NCBI GenBank assembly: GCA_019693395.1
Contig: JAAMXP010000023.1
Location: 1 to 31,569, forward strand
DNA from: Ettlia oleoabundans
Lineage: Eukaryota > Chlorophyta > Chlorophyceae > Chlamydomonadales
Direction: 5' to 3'
Length of the DNA stretch: 31,569 nt
Shown piece by piece: positions 11,801-24,400 of this stretch. The notes under the pieces are model-generated. The model worked only from the letters and a program-made list of their open reading frames with translations, ran no database searches and was not told where the DNA came from. The stretch's first letter is position 1; each line of letters begins with the position of its first letter. Both the position numbers and the translations under genes were made by a program.

Positions 11801-14800
11801 TGTGGAGCCTGTGGAAGGCTTTGCAGACAGCGGTGGGTTCGACGCCATCGCCATTCAGCGTGAGGTGCTTTCAGAACGTCCGCAGCTGTTGCTGGCTCTT
11901 GAGCACCTGCGACAGCAGCAGGATGACGCCCTGCTGCCCCCACACCAGCAACTGTCAGCACGCAGCTCTGCGGAATGGCTGTGCCGACGGAACCAGGTGG
12001 CACCTCCGCCGCCGCCGCCCCCACCCCCCACGAGCCCACCATTGTATCAGGCACCGTTGGCAACTACCAGGAGCCATCACCTGGCTCATCTGGTGGAACA
12101 GAGGCCCTTGATGCATCAGCTGCATCCACAGCCTCAAGTCATGCGGCCGCTGTACTGGCGCCAGCCCCCGTACCAGCCTGTGCCCGTGCCGCTGCAGCTG
12201 CATCCCCCTCCCTCGCTGCCCCCTTGGCCTCAGCAGCAGCTGTGGCCTCCTGTGCATGCACCAGCAGCAGCAGGCAGCGGTGAAGGTGCCACCTGGCAGC
12301 AACACCAGCCCCGGCTGGCAAGTGCCTCACAGCAACAGCCAGTGGAAGCACCGCACCTGCAGTCAAGACAGCAGCAGCAGCAGCAGTCTTGGGTGCCTGG
12401 GAACGCAGAGGCTGCCCAAGCAGTGCCGCTGCCCTTACCCAGTAACAAAAGGGCGGCAGAAAGCATCCGTGCCCGCCTGCAGGGTGTGAAGCGCACGCGA
12501 TCTGACAACAGTGCAGCGGGCACAAATGGCACAGCCAGTGAAGCTCAAGAGGCAGCACAGGACGACCAGCAGGAAGAGCAGCAGCAGCAGCAGCAGCAGC
12601 AGGCGCTGGAAGAGACATGTGCATCCGCACAGCCGCAGCAGTGGCTGCAGGGGGCGCCTGACTGCATCCGCCAGCTAGCAGCAGGCCCTGCTGCATGCTG
12701 CCCTGCACCAGAGGTTGTGTTCCTGGGCACCGGGTCAGCAGAGCCCTCCAAATACCGCGGGGCGTCGGCCATACAGCTCAGGCAAGCTATCTCCCCTTCC
12801 CCAGCTGCCTGTGCGCATGTGACACAACAAACAACGGCTAGCACAGGTGCCTGCTTGCATGGCCAGCCCCTTCCTACGCCTCACCTTCAGCCGCCTTTAA
12901 AGCTGCCGCCCTGCCTGCAGGCTTCCGTGCGGTCAGAGTGTTCTAATGGATTGTGGAGAGGGGACGCTGGGAGCGCTGTGCCGCACACATGGCAGCGCTG
13001 GTGCGGGGCGGGAGGTGGCCAGCCTTGGCTGCCTGTGGGTGTCGCATCGGCATGCAGGTGAGGCAGCGCCTGTCCCATGCAAGCCTGGCCCGCTTCCGCA
13101 TGTGCACAGGTCCATGCATGCAGTTGTGGCCCATCACCCCTGCCAGCATGGTCAGCAAATTCCATGTGCATAGCTGTGCTGTGCAGTGCTGTGCTGTGCA
13201 GTGCTGTGCTGTGCCGTACCCTGGGTTGGCAGACACAAACACCTCCCTCCCTGCGCTTGTTCGTCCTTCTGCTCCCACGCGTGTGCTGTGCGCTGTGGCT
13301 CCTTTGCTGCACCGGTGGAAGCTGCAGAGCAGCCATCAATTCACAGCCACACTCACCAACAGGCGCCGCCTTCTGGTATGGCTATGCTGTGGCTGCCTGA
13401 CCCTTGACCAGCACCCGGTTGCCCCACCCTGGCACCTGCAGATCACATGTCTGGCGTGCTATCACTGCTAGGCGCCTACCCGGCCTCACTGCCGCCACTG
13501 CTGGTTGTGGGACCTCTCTCGCTGCGTGACTGGCTGGCGGATTCTGCGCCGGCGCTGCGGCTGGCGGGCCGCTACAGATTTGTGCACTGCTTGGAGCTTA
13601 ACCACCCAGGTGTTGGCCCGGGTTGGCTTGCTTGCTCTGCAAGTTCCGATGCTTCCAACTCCTCACTGATGGTTGTATGTGAGCAGATACAGCCCTTGAT
13701 GAGGTGTCGTCAGCATGCGCCTATGTTTGCTGGCATCTCACGCACAACACAGATTGGGAGCAACAGGAGCGCCTGCCTTGCCCCGACCGCTACTGCTGCC
13801 GCCGCTGCTTTCTGTCGGAGTTGCAGAGCACTGGGCGCGTCGGGCCCTGCAGCGTCACCTAGGCATCACACACCTGCAGTGCGTGCCGGTGCGCCACTGC
13901 TCAGGTGGGTGGGCACAGGCCCCGCTGTTGCATGGGTGGTCGACTTCTATGTGCTGTGTTGCTGCCGTGACTGTTGAGTAGGTAGACAGGGGCTGAGAAT
14001 TTGGTATTGAGCTGGTAACCTGCACACATTGGCCCTCCCCACACTGCCAAAGCGCCGTGATTGCAACGTGATTGCAACGTGATTGCAACCCAACCTGCCT
14101 CACCCTGCACTTACCCAACCGCCCCTAACTGCAGATGCGTACGGTCTGGTGCTGCGCCACGAGCAGGGGTGGAGCCTGGTGTACTCGGGAGACACGCAGC
14201 CCTGTCAGCAGCTGGTACAGGTGGGCTGGCTGCAGCATGGGGGGTGGTGCAAAGGAAGGCCGGGCCAATCAACAACCGTGCCACCCGCCCTTTCAGTCTC
14301 ACATTTTTCAGTCTCGCATGAAGCAACATGGCAGCCCTGCCATCGCTTCATAGGCTGCAGCCTGCCATCTGACATTCACCTGACTCAAGTTCCAGCCTGC
14401 CTGGTTATGCCTTCCCTCCTACGTGTCACAGGCTGGCCGTGGTTGCACCCTGCTGATCCACGAGGCCACCTTTGAGCCGTGCCTGGAGCAGCAGGCGCGG
14501 CAGAAGCGGCACAGCACCACGGCAGAAGCGCTGCAGGTGGCTCAGGTGGGTGGTGCTGGTGGTGTCGCTGTAAGCGGGTGGGTGAGTGGGCAGATGAGTA
14601 ATTGTTGTGGTGTACTAGTAGGGTGAAACAAGGGCCAACATGCTTCTCATTGCAAAGGCTGTCTGGGGCGCGGGGTCATGGACAAAAGGCAGCTTGGAGT
14701 TTGGGACGGGAGTGGTTGCTCAGGCCATGGACATTCCCCCTCTGCATGCTTGCCCTTGCCAGCTCGCCCGCCCAGCTCCGGCCTTTGTTGTTTTTTATCA

Positions 14801-15157
14801 CGTGTGGTGCAGCGCATGGGAGCATACCGCTGCATCCTCACCCACTTCAGCCAGCGCTATCCAAAGTGGCCCGAGGGCTTGCCGCAGCTGGTACCAGTAG
14901 AAGAGGCGGGCACGACGGCTGAAGCTACGGTAGACAGCGGGCAGGACACAGCTCTGGCCAGACCGAAACCCAGCTCAAGTGCCCTTCGGGGGGCTGCTGC
15001 CAGCGCCGTGGCATTTGATGGCATGCGGGTTCCCCTGGCACTGCTGCCGGTGCTGCCTGCTCTGATGCCGGCGGTGCAGGCAGCCTTGGCAGCTATCGAG
15101 GAGGAGGAAGAGGAGGAGGAACGGTTAGAACCCGATGCAGCTGTTGACGCGATTTAA
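8817..15157 (+). CDS. TRZ: Long-form tRNase Z (tRNA 3' endonuclease)
   Basis: Exons: 8817-8979, 9122-9238, 9412-9518, 9753-10886, 11082-12781, 12921-13057, 13442-13609, 13827-13904, 14135-14220, 14432-14545, 14813-15157; 1382 aa with all phases consistent. It is a metallo-beta-lactamase-fold zinc enzyme that cuts the 3' trailer from precursor tRNAs. The N-terminal pseudo-domain shows YLFNVPEGFSRLVLEHKLR and the GP motif (HVVGPAG, about residues 85-92). The catalytic half starts with VVFLGTGSAEPSKYRGAS (about 1053), then MDCGEG, SHRHADH (1115-1121, zinc ligands), VPVRHC (H1199), YSGDT (D1221), HEATFE (1240-1245), KRHSTT (H1257) and LTHFSQRY (1277-1284). Usual length is 800-930 aa; the excess is low-complexity sequence in exons 4 and 5. 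The ATG at 8817 leaves only three residues before the domain, so an upstream exon with a targeting peptide is possible. The exon 8 acceptor could be six bases upstream. Confidence 0.94.
9886..10305 (+). repeat. Ser/Asp-rich and poly-Ala tracts in tRNase Z
   Basis: Exon 4 contains AGC/GAC runs encoding a Ser/Asp/Glu-rich stretch at about 9886-10020, and a GCAGCA run encoding about ten alanines at about 10255-10290. These sit between the N-terminal pseudo-domain and the catalytic half and have no counterpart in the compact enzymes. Confidence 0.85.
12579..12602 (+). repeat. (CAG)8 poly-Gln tract in tRNase Z
   Basis: Eight perfect CAG codons in exon 5, flanked by Glu-rich sequence, in a longer Gln/Pro-rich region that ends just before the catalytic domain. 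Confidence 0.95.
13173..13216 (+). repeat. Tandem TGTGC/GCAGTGC repeat in intron 6
   Basis: Short direct repeats of a CTGTGCTGTGCAGTG-type unit lie in intron 6 of tRNase Z (13058-13441). The stretch contains several internal CAG sites, yet the phase-consistent acceptor is much further down at 13441. Confidence 0.8.
14057..14089 (+). repeat. Three perfect 11-bp direct repeats
   Basis: GTGATTGCAAC occurs three times in a row in intron 8 of tRNase Z, 45 bp upstream of the exon 9 acceptor. Confidence 0.95.
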
Positions 15158-15458
15158 GGGAGACAGGAGCAACGATGCGCCCTGCTTACTTGCGTGGCAC
15201 GACAGAGCACCCCTTTTGCTGCGAAGGAGCTGTGTAAAATTTGCCTGTGTTGCTTTAATCCGAGTACGACAGACAAGTACCAAATTGAGGGGAGGGGCAA
15301 GAGAAATATGTGTAGGAATGAAAGACATGGACAGGGCAAATATTTGTGTTGCATTGCAAAATAAATGCCGTCCACAAATGGCCATCGTTAAGAGTTGCGC
15401 CCCAACCTGGCAAGGGCTTGACCTGCCGGACTTCTGTAAGCGCCCTGCTTGCTGCCTA
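15158..15458. other. Convergent 3' intergenic region
   Basis: 301 bp between the stop codons of tRNase Z (plus) and the PPR-SMR gene (minus), so it holds both 3' untranslated regions, which may overlap. A TGTAA is present on the plus strand near 15233. I see no TGTAA on the minus strand here, so the poly(A) site of the PPR-SMR mRNA is unassigned. Confidence 0.7.
15233..15237 (+). promoter_or_regulatory. Putative TGTAA polyadenylation signal (tRNase Z)
   Basis: TGTAA, the usual chlorophyte signal, about 75 nt after the stop codon. A second TGTAA on plus lies at about 15436. Confidence 0.55.
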
Positions 15459-18400
15459 CTAGGCATCTGAGTCGCTGCCTGCATCCCCAGGTGGTGACGC
15501 TTGCGAGTATGCCACACTATTGAATGCCTGGTACTGCGCAGGCAGACGACTGCTGTCGATCCGCCCTTGCTCCAGCCGCTGCTGCTGCTGCGAGCCTGCC
15601 TTGGGCGATGCCGTGGGCTGCTGCCCCTGCTGCTGCTCCTGGCGCTGGTACTGGCTCAGCTGCTCCATCAGCTGCCAGGCCTCCTCCTCCTCACGCCCCT
15701 CATACCCCAGCTGCGCATGGTTGAGCAGCCAATCGTACATGCTGCAGCAGGGCAGCAGTGAGCAGAAAGAACCTCGCAGGTGAACATGATGTGACTCACG
15801 CCTCACACGCTCGTACGTCACGTGAGCGTGCATTGAGCCCCGGCATATCAAGGCTGGAGTGCGCTGTGCCAGTTGCAGGTGCAGCTGGGACACGGCTTGC
15901 TCGCTTTGACGAACAAGGTTCCACATGGCTGCCCAAGCTACCCCAACCCTCCACATCTTGCGCACATTCGCGCACTCCCACGGTACCCTGCACTTCCGCA
16001 TTTCCCCAGTGCACTTGTACGTCCCATGGCCCCGAGGATGACCAGGCGCCCCCACTCACTCCTTGTGCTCCACATGGTAAACCCCCAGGTTGGAGGGTGG
16101 CTCACTGAGCGCCAGCGCCGGCCCCAGCTCCTGCTGCAGCATGCGCCCCACCTCCGGCTTGAGGCGAGGCACGTTGTTGGCGCTGTTGCGACCCCAACCT
16201 GCGCCACACGACACGCCGCAGCCCAGCAGCAAAATGGCTCAAAATGGTGCAGCATAGCATGGAGTGTGTCCCATATGTGCGGCATGCATGCTGGGCCTCG
16301 GCTAGGTGGGGCAGGGTTATGCGGGTATGCAGGTGATCCAGTTGGGGAGCATCTTTGCTGCCGTCTGCCAGGCACACAAGCCATCCAAGAGTCCAGGCGG
16401 AGTCAAGGCATGAGGTGGTGAGGGGCTGTGCCGCTTCAGTCACCTGTGACTATGCAGAACCTGAAGCCGCGGGTAAGGCGCTGGCCCTGCAGTGCGCGGC
16501 GCTTGAGGTGCAGCAGCCAGGCGCGCAGCACTATGCGGGCGCCCATGACGGAGAGGAAGTGGAGGTCAAGCTGCCCTGCAGCCAGTTCCAGGGGGGGTGG
16601 GGGTGGGGTTTCGTCAGTGCTGGAAAGGTGTGTCTTTGCTTCGCTTGCTGGGGCAGGAGCCTGTTTGTCGCAGGTACATTGCCACTCAGACTGTTAAGCC
16701 TCAACATTCGCAACCCTGTGGCCTAACAGGGTTAAACAGCAGCATGTTCCAGCGACAGTTGCAGGTGTGGCTGCTGCGGCATTGTGGTGCCCAGGGAAAG
16801 ACAGCCATGCTGCTCTCAGCCCACGAGGCCGCCCACCTGCCGTGTCGGGTTTTGTGAGGTCCAACTGCATGACTCCCCGGAAGCTGCCGTTGAGCTGGTA
16901 TGAGTCCACAAAGAACCTGCGGGGAGGAGGGCCGCCATGGAGAGTGCAGAGGCTGAGCATGGGGAGCGATGGAGCAGGGCCAAGGCTGCTGCAACATGCA
17001 AGGCGGGAAGCAGGGGTGGGTGGAGGGTTGCGGCGAGAAGACGGGACGGCATCGTCCAGCAGGAGCAGCCCAGCTGGGCATGGCAACACCTGTGTAAGGC
17101 CCCACCTGAGTCCTTGTGCCCAGTGACCCACGCGCCCGTGGACCTCCATCATGCAATGCATGGTGATCTCATCGGGGGGCAGGCCTATGGTGCCCACCAC
17201 ATGCCTGCAGCCAGCATGGAAGGACGGAAGTGAGGGTGCTGCCACACCACCTAGACACGTGGGTGGTGCACCAGACAGGAGTGGGCAAATGATTGGGACC
17301 CCCAGCGGCATGGGGTCACCAGAGCTGAGCAAGGCGTGCGCACAGAGCAAGCTGATTGGGGGCTGTTGTTGGCGGCTCGCAGATGCCTTGCTCACCGGTA
17401 TACTCTAGTGGCGGCATCTGCATCGCCCGCAGTCGCGCACACGCTCAGCAGCGCGTTGAGCACCACTGCAGGGAGCGGCAGGTGGGCAAGCAGCAATGAC
17501 TGCTTGGTGATGGCATGGGTGTGGCGGTGGTATGGGCGGCAGATGGGCGGCTCTCTGTGGATGCATGCATGTGCTGTGCAAGGACGTGGAAGGTGGCAGG
17601 CCATCAGGAGCAGCATGGTGTGGCTGCAGGTCTGCGCTGCCTCTCCAGCTGCATGTCCATTAGCGAGCAAGCTTTGCAAGGGAACGGCCATATCACCCGG
17701 CATGCATTGCTTGGTGCTGGTGCTGGTGGAGCAGGAGCAGCACAACGTGCCTGTGTTGGGTGTTAGCCCCTCCTCCTGCATCTCCTGGAACAGCCGCAGC
17801 GCTGTGCTCAGCTGCCCCTCACCCTGCAGGCAGATCAGCAGATATACGGTGCAGGAAACAGACAGATTGATGCCCATTGGTCAGGCAGACCAAGCGGGAG
17901 GGGAGCACTGTCCCGCAAAAAAATTGCATCGGGATGGCTACTGTGCAGTTACTGTCTGCCTGGCAGCACACTGCATGGCGCAGCTCCATGGCGCGCAGCC
18001 AAGTCCGTGCTGGCCCCCTGCGGGCAACTGTGTGCCCTGCGGGTGGGTGTGAGTGTGACCCACGTGGTAGCAGGCTGTGATGAGGGTGGAATAGGTGTAC
18101 TGATCCCTCTCCACCCCAGCAACCCGCATCTCATCCAGCAAATCCAGGGCCACCTCCAGCTGCTGGGCCGCCTCACAGGCAGCCAGCACGCTGTTGTACA
18201 CAATGGGGGACGCAGCTAGGCCCCTGCAGCACAGGTAGGAAGGGCAGTAAGAGAAGGGGCAGGTAAAGAACATGGAGGGAGGGGATGGCGCGCAAAAAGA
18301 TAGCAACTTCGGCGAGGTGGTCAGCAGCAGATGCCGCAGCAGTGTCAAAAGGCAACAGGCAGCGGAGCTCAAGGCGATTTGGAGGCTTCAAACCTGCCCG

Positions 18401-21400
18401 CCGAACCATGCCATCAGTCAGCCAGCCAGACGTATGCTGAGCCGCCACAGGTGCTGGTGCCGCGACCCCACCTGGCCAGCATCTGATCCTTCAGCTCCAC
18501 GGCACGCTGCCAGTCTGCCATGCGTGCACAGGCGATGATGGCGGCTGAGTAGGTGACGGCGTTGGGCTGGCTGCCGCTGATGGTCAGGCTGCTGTCCATT
18601 CCTGCAGTGGGCCACAGGCAGTTCAGTGCAGACCAATCAGTGTAAGCGCCTCAAGCATATGGTCAAGAGTGAGGTCCCCACCCCGCCAACTGTGCACAAC
18701 TGAGCGCATAGTAAGATGTATGAATGCCACCTATTAAGCGCAAGGCCATGCCACACGACATATCAGGGCAGGCGTGCCATGCAACGCAAAGCCTCAGGGG
18801 TGCCTGCTGCCCCCCGCATCAACAACGCAGCCAGCCAGCCACTTAGCAGCATCCAACCAGCCATGCACCGTCGAAAAGGTCGAGGGCGCGCTTCCAGTTG
18901 CCGCCCTGTGATGCGCGTTCCATCAGCTCGGCATACGTCAGCTGCGCCGGGTCCTCGCCCTGACCCTCCATCCACTCTGCAGGTATGTACATGCATACCG
19001 CGGGGTGTATGTTGAGCATGGGTAACATACCCCCCCCCCCCCCCCCNNNNNNNNNNNCCCCCGGGTGGGAATGGCTGGGCTGGGGGTGGAGCGTACAGGC
19101 ACAATGGCAAAGGGGTGGCATTTCATTGCACATCTTGCCCAACCAGCGCAGTGACCAACCCTTCCACAGCGGTTCTCCGCAAACAACCAGCTAGCATGCC
19201 ATGCTGCAGTTAGATGTGGTGCTTTGTGCCCCGGAGCGCTGCAGCCTATGCGACTTGTGGAGTGTCTCCAGAGCTAGCAACGCCCCCCCCCCCACACACA
19301 CCAACCTTACCCTCACTCTGCCCCTCACCTTTAACCTGCACCGCCGTACGCAGTTTGGCCCAGTCCCCCTGCTTGGCAAACACGTCGCAAAGGGTGGCGT
19401 AGGTGGCGCTGCTGCCTGCCACGCCCGCATCCTGCGTACACAACACAAACACCTGCTTGTTAGCAACTCTGCGAGGGTGGCAGCACTGAACAGCAAGGAT
19501 CCTGCACCTCTCCAAACATACGATGACAGCCGACATACGGTACACTGGTCCGCTACACAAACGGGGGGGCAACTGGGGTGGAGATGCCCTACCATACGCC
19601 CTCCTGTCGCTGTCCTCCCCCTCTTACCCCCAGCCTGGCCCAAGTTGCACCCACCGTCATCTGCTCAAACACCGCCAGCGCACGATCCGGCTGGTTGCTT
19701 CGCTCCATGCAGCTGATCATCTGGTTGTAGCAGATTGTGTCGGGCTCCAGCCCCTGGTCCAGCATCCACTGCCACACCTGCTGCGCACGCTGCCAGTCAC
19801 TGGTGCGATCACAGCAAGCAATGAGGCTGGACACAGTCACCACATCCGCCTGCACGCAACATACGGGACCGGCAGAGGTGAGGGTAGGCGCATGGCAGCA
19901 GCGATGCAGGACCGGCGTAACCACGGACCGAAGTATCGGGCCAATGACGTGCGGCACAGCCAGCCAATGGGACACGTGCCTGACTGCCACTTTCCACTTC
20001 CCCCCAAACACAAAGATTCACGCATGCGCGGTATATGCACACATGCTAGCCCAGCGCCCATCTGCCCTCCCTCACCTGCACTCCCATGGCCTGCATGACT
20101 TCAAAGAAGCGGAAGCCCCTCGATGGCGCACCCGCACGCATACACGCCGCAATCACTGCACAGCACGCAGGCAATGGGCGGTGGGCGAATGCCAAGCGGC
20201 TAGACGATCTGGTGGCAAAGTGGAGAAGCTCTGCATGGACATCGATACCACTTCCTGTGCTGTTCAGCAGGTCATCCCGTCCTCAGAAACCGACGAACTG
20301 CAAGGCCTCGGCTGTGCACCTGCCCCCCAAAACCCCCAGCCCTCGCCCCACAGGAGGAGAAACACTCACATGCATTGAAGGTGGGAGCCTTGGGCTGAAC
20401 TCCATCCTGCAACATCAGGCGGTACACAGCCAGCGCATCGCCCAGCCGCCCCTGCCTGGCAGCCACAGACACAGCCACAGTCTGCACGGGGCAGGGTGTG
20501 TGGGGGGGGGNGGGGGGGGGGGGGGGGGGTAAGACATAGCTAGGGTGGGTCCCTCCGGTTTGGCACGTGTCATTGTAGCGACGGATGCATCATGGCTCTG
20601 CTGGGTAGGTGGCCACTGTCCAGCAGGAAACCCGCCATTGAGCACAGATGACGGAGACAAAGCAAGAACAAAGGAACGAAAACAATCAACAACCATTCAA
20701 AACAAAGGATCCACTAAAGTCCATATAAATCAAAGTCGCATGCGTGCCTGGACATGCGTGTCGCGATAGTTTGGCATCCTCATGTGCATGCTGTGAAGCA
20801 CGCGCAGCACTGTGGACCACCGCGCCCCGCCACCACCCTCATCTGCAGCCGGCAATCAGTCAGCCGCCAGGGGCAATGAGAGGAGCCAGTGCAGTAGCGC
20901 ATCAGGCAGCTGATGCTCAACACCGTGCACCCGCTGCCTTACCAGCTGAAGGGGTTAAGCATCACCATTGAGATTTAGGTGGAGGGCTCATGTGGCGCAT
21001 ACAAGGGCAGGCTGAAAACAGATGCCAAACCCAGCACCACTACTCCATTCACCCACTGTCAAGGCATGTATACAATCAGGTTCACGCATGAACACAGGCA
21101 CACATAGGCCCGGTTATCCTACAAACACATCGCCCAGCACGCGTCCTACACTCCCCCACCCACCCACCTGTCTCTCCCCCCAGTGCTGTAATGAGGTGCA
21201 GGTACATAAATGCATCTAGCTCCACCCCCTCATCCACCAGCCGCTCGTATAGCGCCTCAGCATCGCCTCCTCGGTGTGCGGGGCTGTAGGCGCACACTGT
21301 GATGAGGCGGGAGTAGGTGGAGCGGTCGGGGCGCAGGCCGTCATCCAGCATCCAACCGTACACGCACCACGCCTCCTCAAGCAGCCTGACGGGAGGCATG

Positions 21401-24400
21401 AGGCACGGGACGCACGCCATGGGCAAGGGTGGAATATAAGCAGGTCAGATGCAGGGCCAGAAGGCGCATGTACGTCTGCCAAAAATAATTATATTGGCAG
21501 TGACAGGGTTGGCAGCAGGGTTGGGGCAGATTTGGGCTCCGGCACACAAGGCACAGCCAAACCGGAAGACCCCAGCAATCAAGGCACGGCCGTGAGCTAT
21601 CAGCAGGGTGAGCGGGCTACCTGGCCTTGTGGCATGCAGCTATCATGCGGCAGTAGCTGAAGGCCGCCTGCGCCCGCGCCCGATCCTTCTGCCGCTCCAT
21701 CTGGGCCTCCGCCTCCGCCCGGGCTGCGCCGCTGGCACTGCCTCCGCCATCCCCCCCGGCGCTTCTGCCACTAATGCTATGAATCCCTGTGCTTCCCAGG
21801 TCAGCACTATCTGCATCATCATCGCTGCTGGCCAAATCCAAACTGCCGCCGGCCGTGCTGCCATCAGGAGCGGAAGTTGTGAGGGCCCCCTGCTGCCCCC
21901 TGGGAGGCTGCCAAGTCAGCGCACCTTCCGCCGCTTTATCAGCCGCTTCCCCCTCATCTGACTGCCCACTGCTGCTGCCACCGCGCTTTGTCCTGACTGG
22001 GGTCTCCACCAGGCTCAGCAGACCCATCTCCCTGGCCGTCTGCATGTCACACCCATGACTCGAAGTCATCCCCAGCACAGCGTAACATAGCACGCACAGC
22101 AGTGTAAACTGCCAGTGATTGTGTTTGTCTGCTGCCCGTTGCTTACCTTGAACAGCTGGAAAGCGAGCAGCGGCTGTCCACGGCCAAAGCAGAAACCGGA
22201 GAGGCGCCCCACAGCCTGGTGGCTGAACCGCACGCCGTCGCGCTGCATGCGCTGCAGCAGCCAGTCCACCTGCGCAAATGTGGTGATGTGCGATGGGTGG
22301 GTGGGTCGTGCCATCACGGTGGGTCGTACGGAGGTAAGTAAGCGTGGGTGTAGGCGCACGCTGGGCATGCATGCACGTCACGAGGAGACAGGTACCGTGC
22401 CATCAGCACATCGACCAGTATTTTTCAACCAACTGTGGCACATTCAGAACAACCCATGGACCTCCCTCCTCGCTCGCAGCCCCAATACGACCGCACCACG
22501 GGCCGGGTGCGGCACGTTGTTGTTCCTGTCCCTGCAGGCAGCACACCTTGTCCTGCTGCCCACGCTCCAGGAATGCATTGATGAGTGTCTGGTAGACCAC
22601 GGCGTTGCCCTCCACACCGTCTGCCGCCATCCAATCCAGGACCTCGCACGCGTCGGACAGGCGGTCCGCGCCCGCAAGCGCAGACACCAGCGCCCTGCAC
22701 AGCGCCAGGCGTACGCGCGCGTGTGTGGCAAGAGCAGGGAAATCCGCACAGCAGGCGAACAGCAGCGTCGCCTGGCTGCCAGCAAGTGCGGGAGAATGAG
22801 AGCCAGGCGGGCACAGACGTCGGCACCACACCCACATGCGGTTGACAGCAGACTGCCGCAGTCCTGTCTCCCTTCCCCTCCCAAAACAGCATAGAACACA
22901 GGGAGGCCCAGCACTGCCTGTGTTCATCCACCTGTATGTGAAGCTGTTTCGCTCCAAGCCCGCAGCGCGCATGTCGTGGTAGACCTGCAGCGCCGCTTGC
23001 CACCTCCCCGCCTTCTCGTGCGCCATTATCAGGATGGTGTGGGCCACCGCGTCGGGAGGCAGACCATGCGCATCCATATCCTGATGGGTTGAAACAAGCC
23101 CAAGAAAAAGCAGGGGAAAGGAGAGGATTTGTAGGACGGGGGAGACAGGGGCAGGGGGTGAGAGGCGGGCATGGAGCGGATGCTGGGCTCAGACCTCGCA
23201 GTCGCAGCAACACAGGGCAGCAACCACAGCAGGCAGCCATCCAGCAAACGAATCGCTTTTTCAGATGTGCGCCATGCCTACCTTCATCAACCTCTCCACC
23301 ACGTCCACCTTGCCTGCCTTGGCGCACACATCAAGTAGGCTGCAGGGGGGCACAGGGGCACAGGAGCAGGTGGTGCGAGAGCGGGTGGCATGGCTTCCGG
23401 TGCGTATGTGAAAAGTAGGGGCTAGCGATGAAGGAATGGCTGATGACTGTGCATGATGAAGTCACCAGGGTCCGCTCAACATCAAGTGGGAGTGCGGTGC
23501 ATGGAAGCTGCTTGCATGCATACTGGTAGCGCTGACAGCAGAGGATCAGCAGCCACAGTGCAAGGTTGCTTTTCACGCATTCAATCCACACAGAACCAGC
23601 CATGCGCACTGCATGGGCTCCTGCATCCTCACTTCTGCCACATGCCCCTGTCCAGCTTCACGCCCCACTCATCAGCCAGTCTCAGCAGAGCCAGCGCCGC
23701 CTCGTCCTGCAGAGCGCAATGCAAACAAGCTCAGTGCTGCAACCAGCAAAGAGGCAGGCAGCAGGCATGCATTGCTTTGCGCCCGCTGGCTCGAAGGCGC
23801 TTCCGCATGCCGCACGAATAGCACAGGCGGAGCACCCTTGGGCATATGGGCTGCTGGCTGTCCTGACACCTAGCAGCACCGCATAGCATGCACCCCACAC
23901 CACCTGTCCTGTGGCTCACCTCCAGCAAGTTGTTTGCCAGCTTGAGTAGGACAGCCAGAGTGGTAGTCGAGCGGGTTGGGTAGCCACCACCGCCACGGTC
24001 AGCAGCCAGCAGCAGGGCAACTGCACTGCGCATCCCGTCACCCTGCACGCAGGCACATACATACTTGAATGCATACAGGCATGTCAGCAGGTAAATTGCT
24101 GCTGGGCAGCTGCAATGAAGCTCTGAGAAGACAGACAACATGATGGCACTGCTGCACGCCTCCAACAATTCACATGCACATGCATAACCATGCGGCAAAA
24201 ACAACCACATAACCCAACAAGCAAATGAACAAACACAAACATAGCCAAGTCGTGCAGCAAGGGGCAAGGTGAAGGTTGCGGCAGCAGCTTGCCATAAGCG
24301 CCATTGCCCGTAGCAGCAGCTGGAAGCCGCCCTCGTCCAACCGGCGCTGCCGTGGCGCCTCCACTGCCTGTGCTGGCTGCGTGCTGGGGCTACCTGCCGA

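Noticed and set aside
11638..12708. Long minus-strand frames rich in Ala/Cys
   Set aside because: Shadows of tRNase Z exon 5; poly-CAG on plus keeps all frames open.
18763..19194. Open frames running through the N block near 19050
   Set aside because: They depend on unknown bases and glycine/proline codons from a homopolymer; the region is intron 15 of the PPR-SMR gene.
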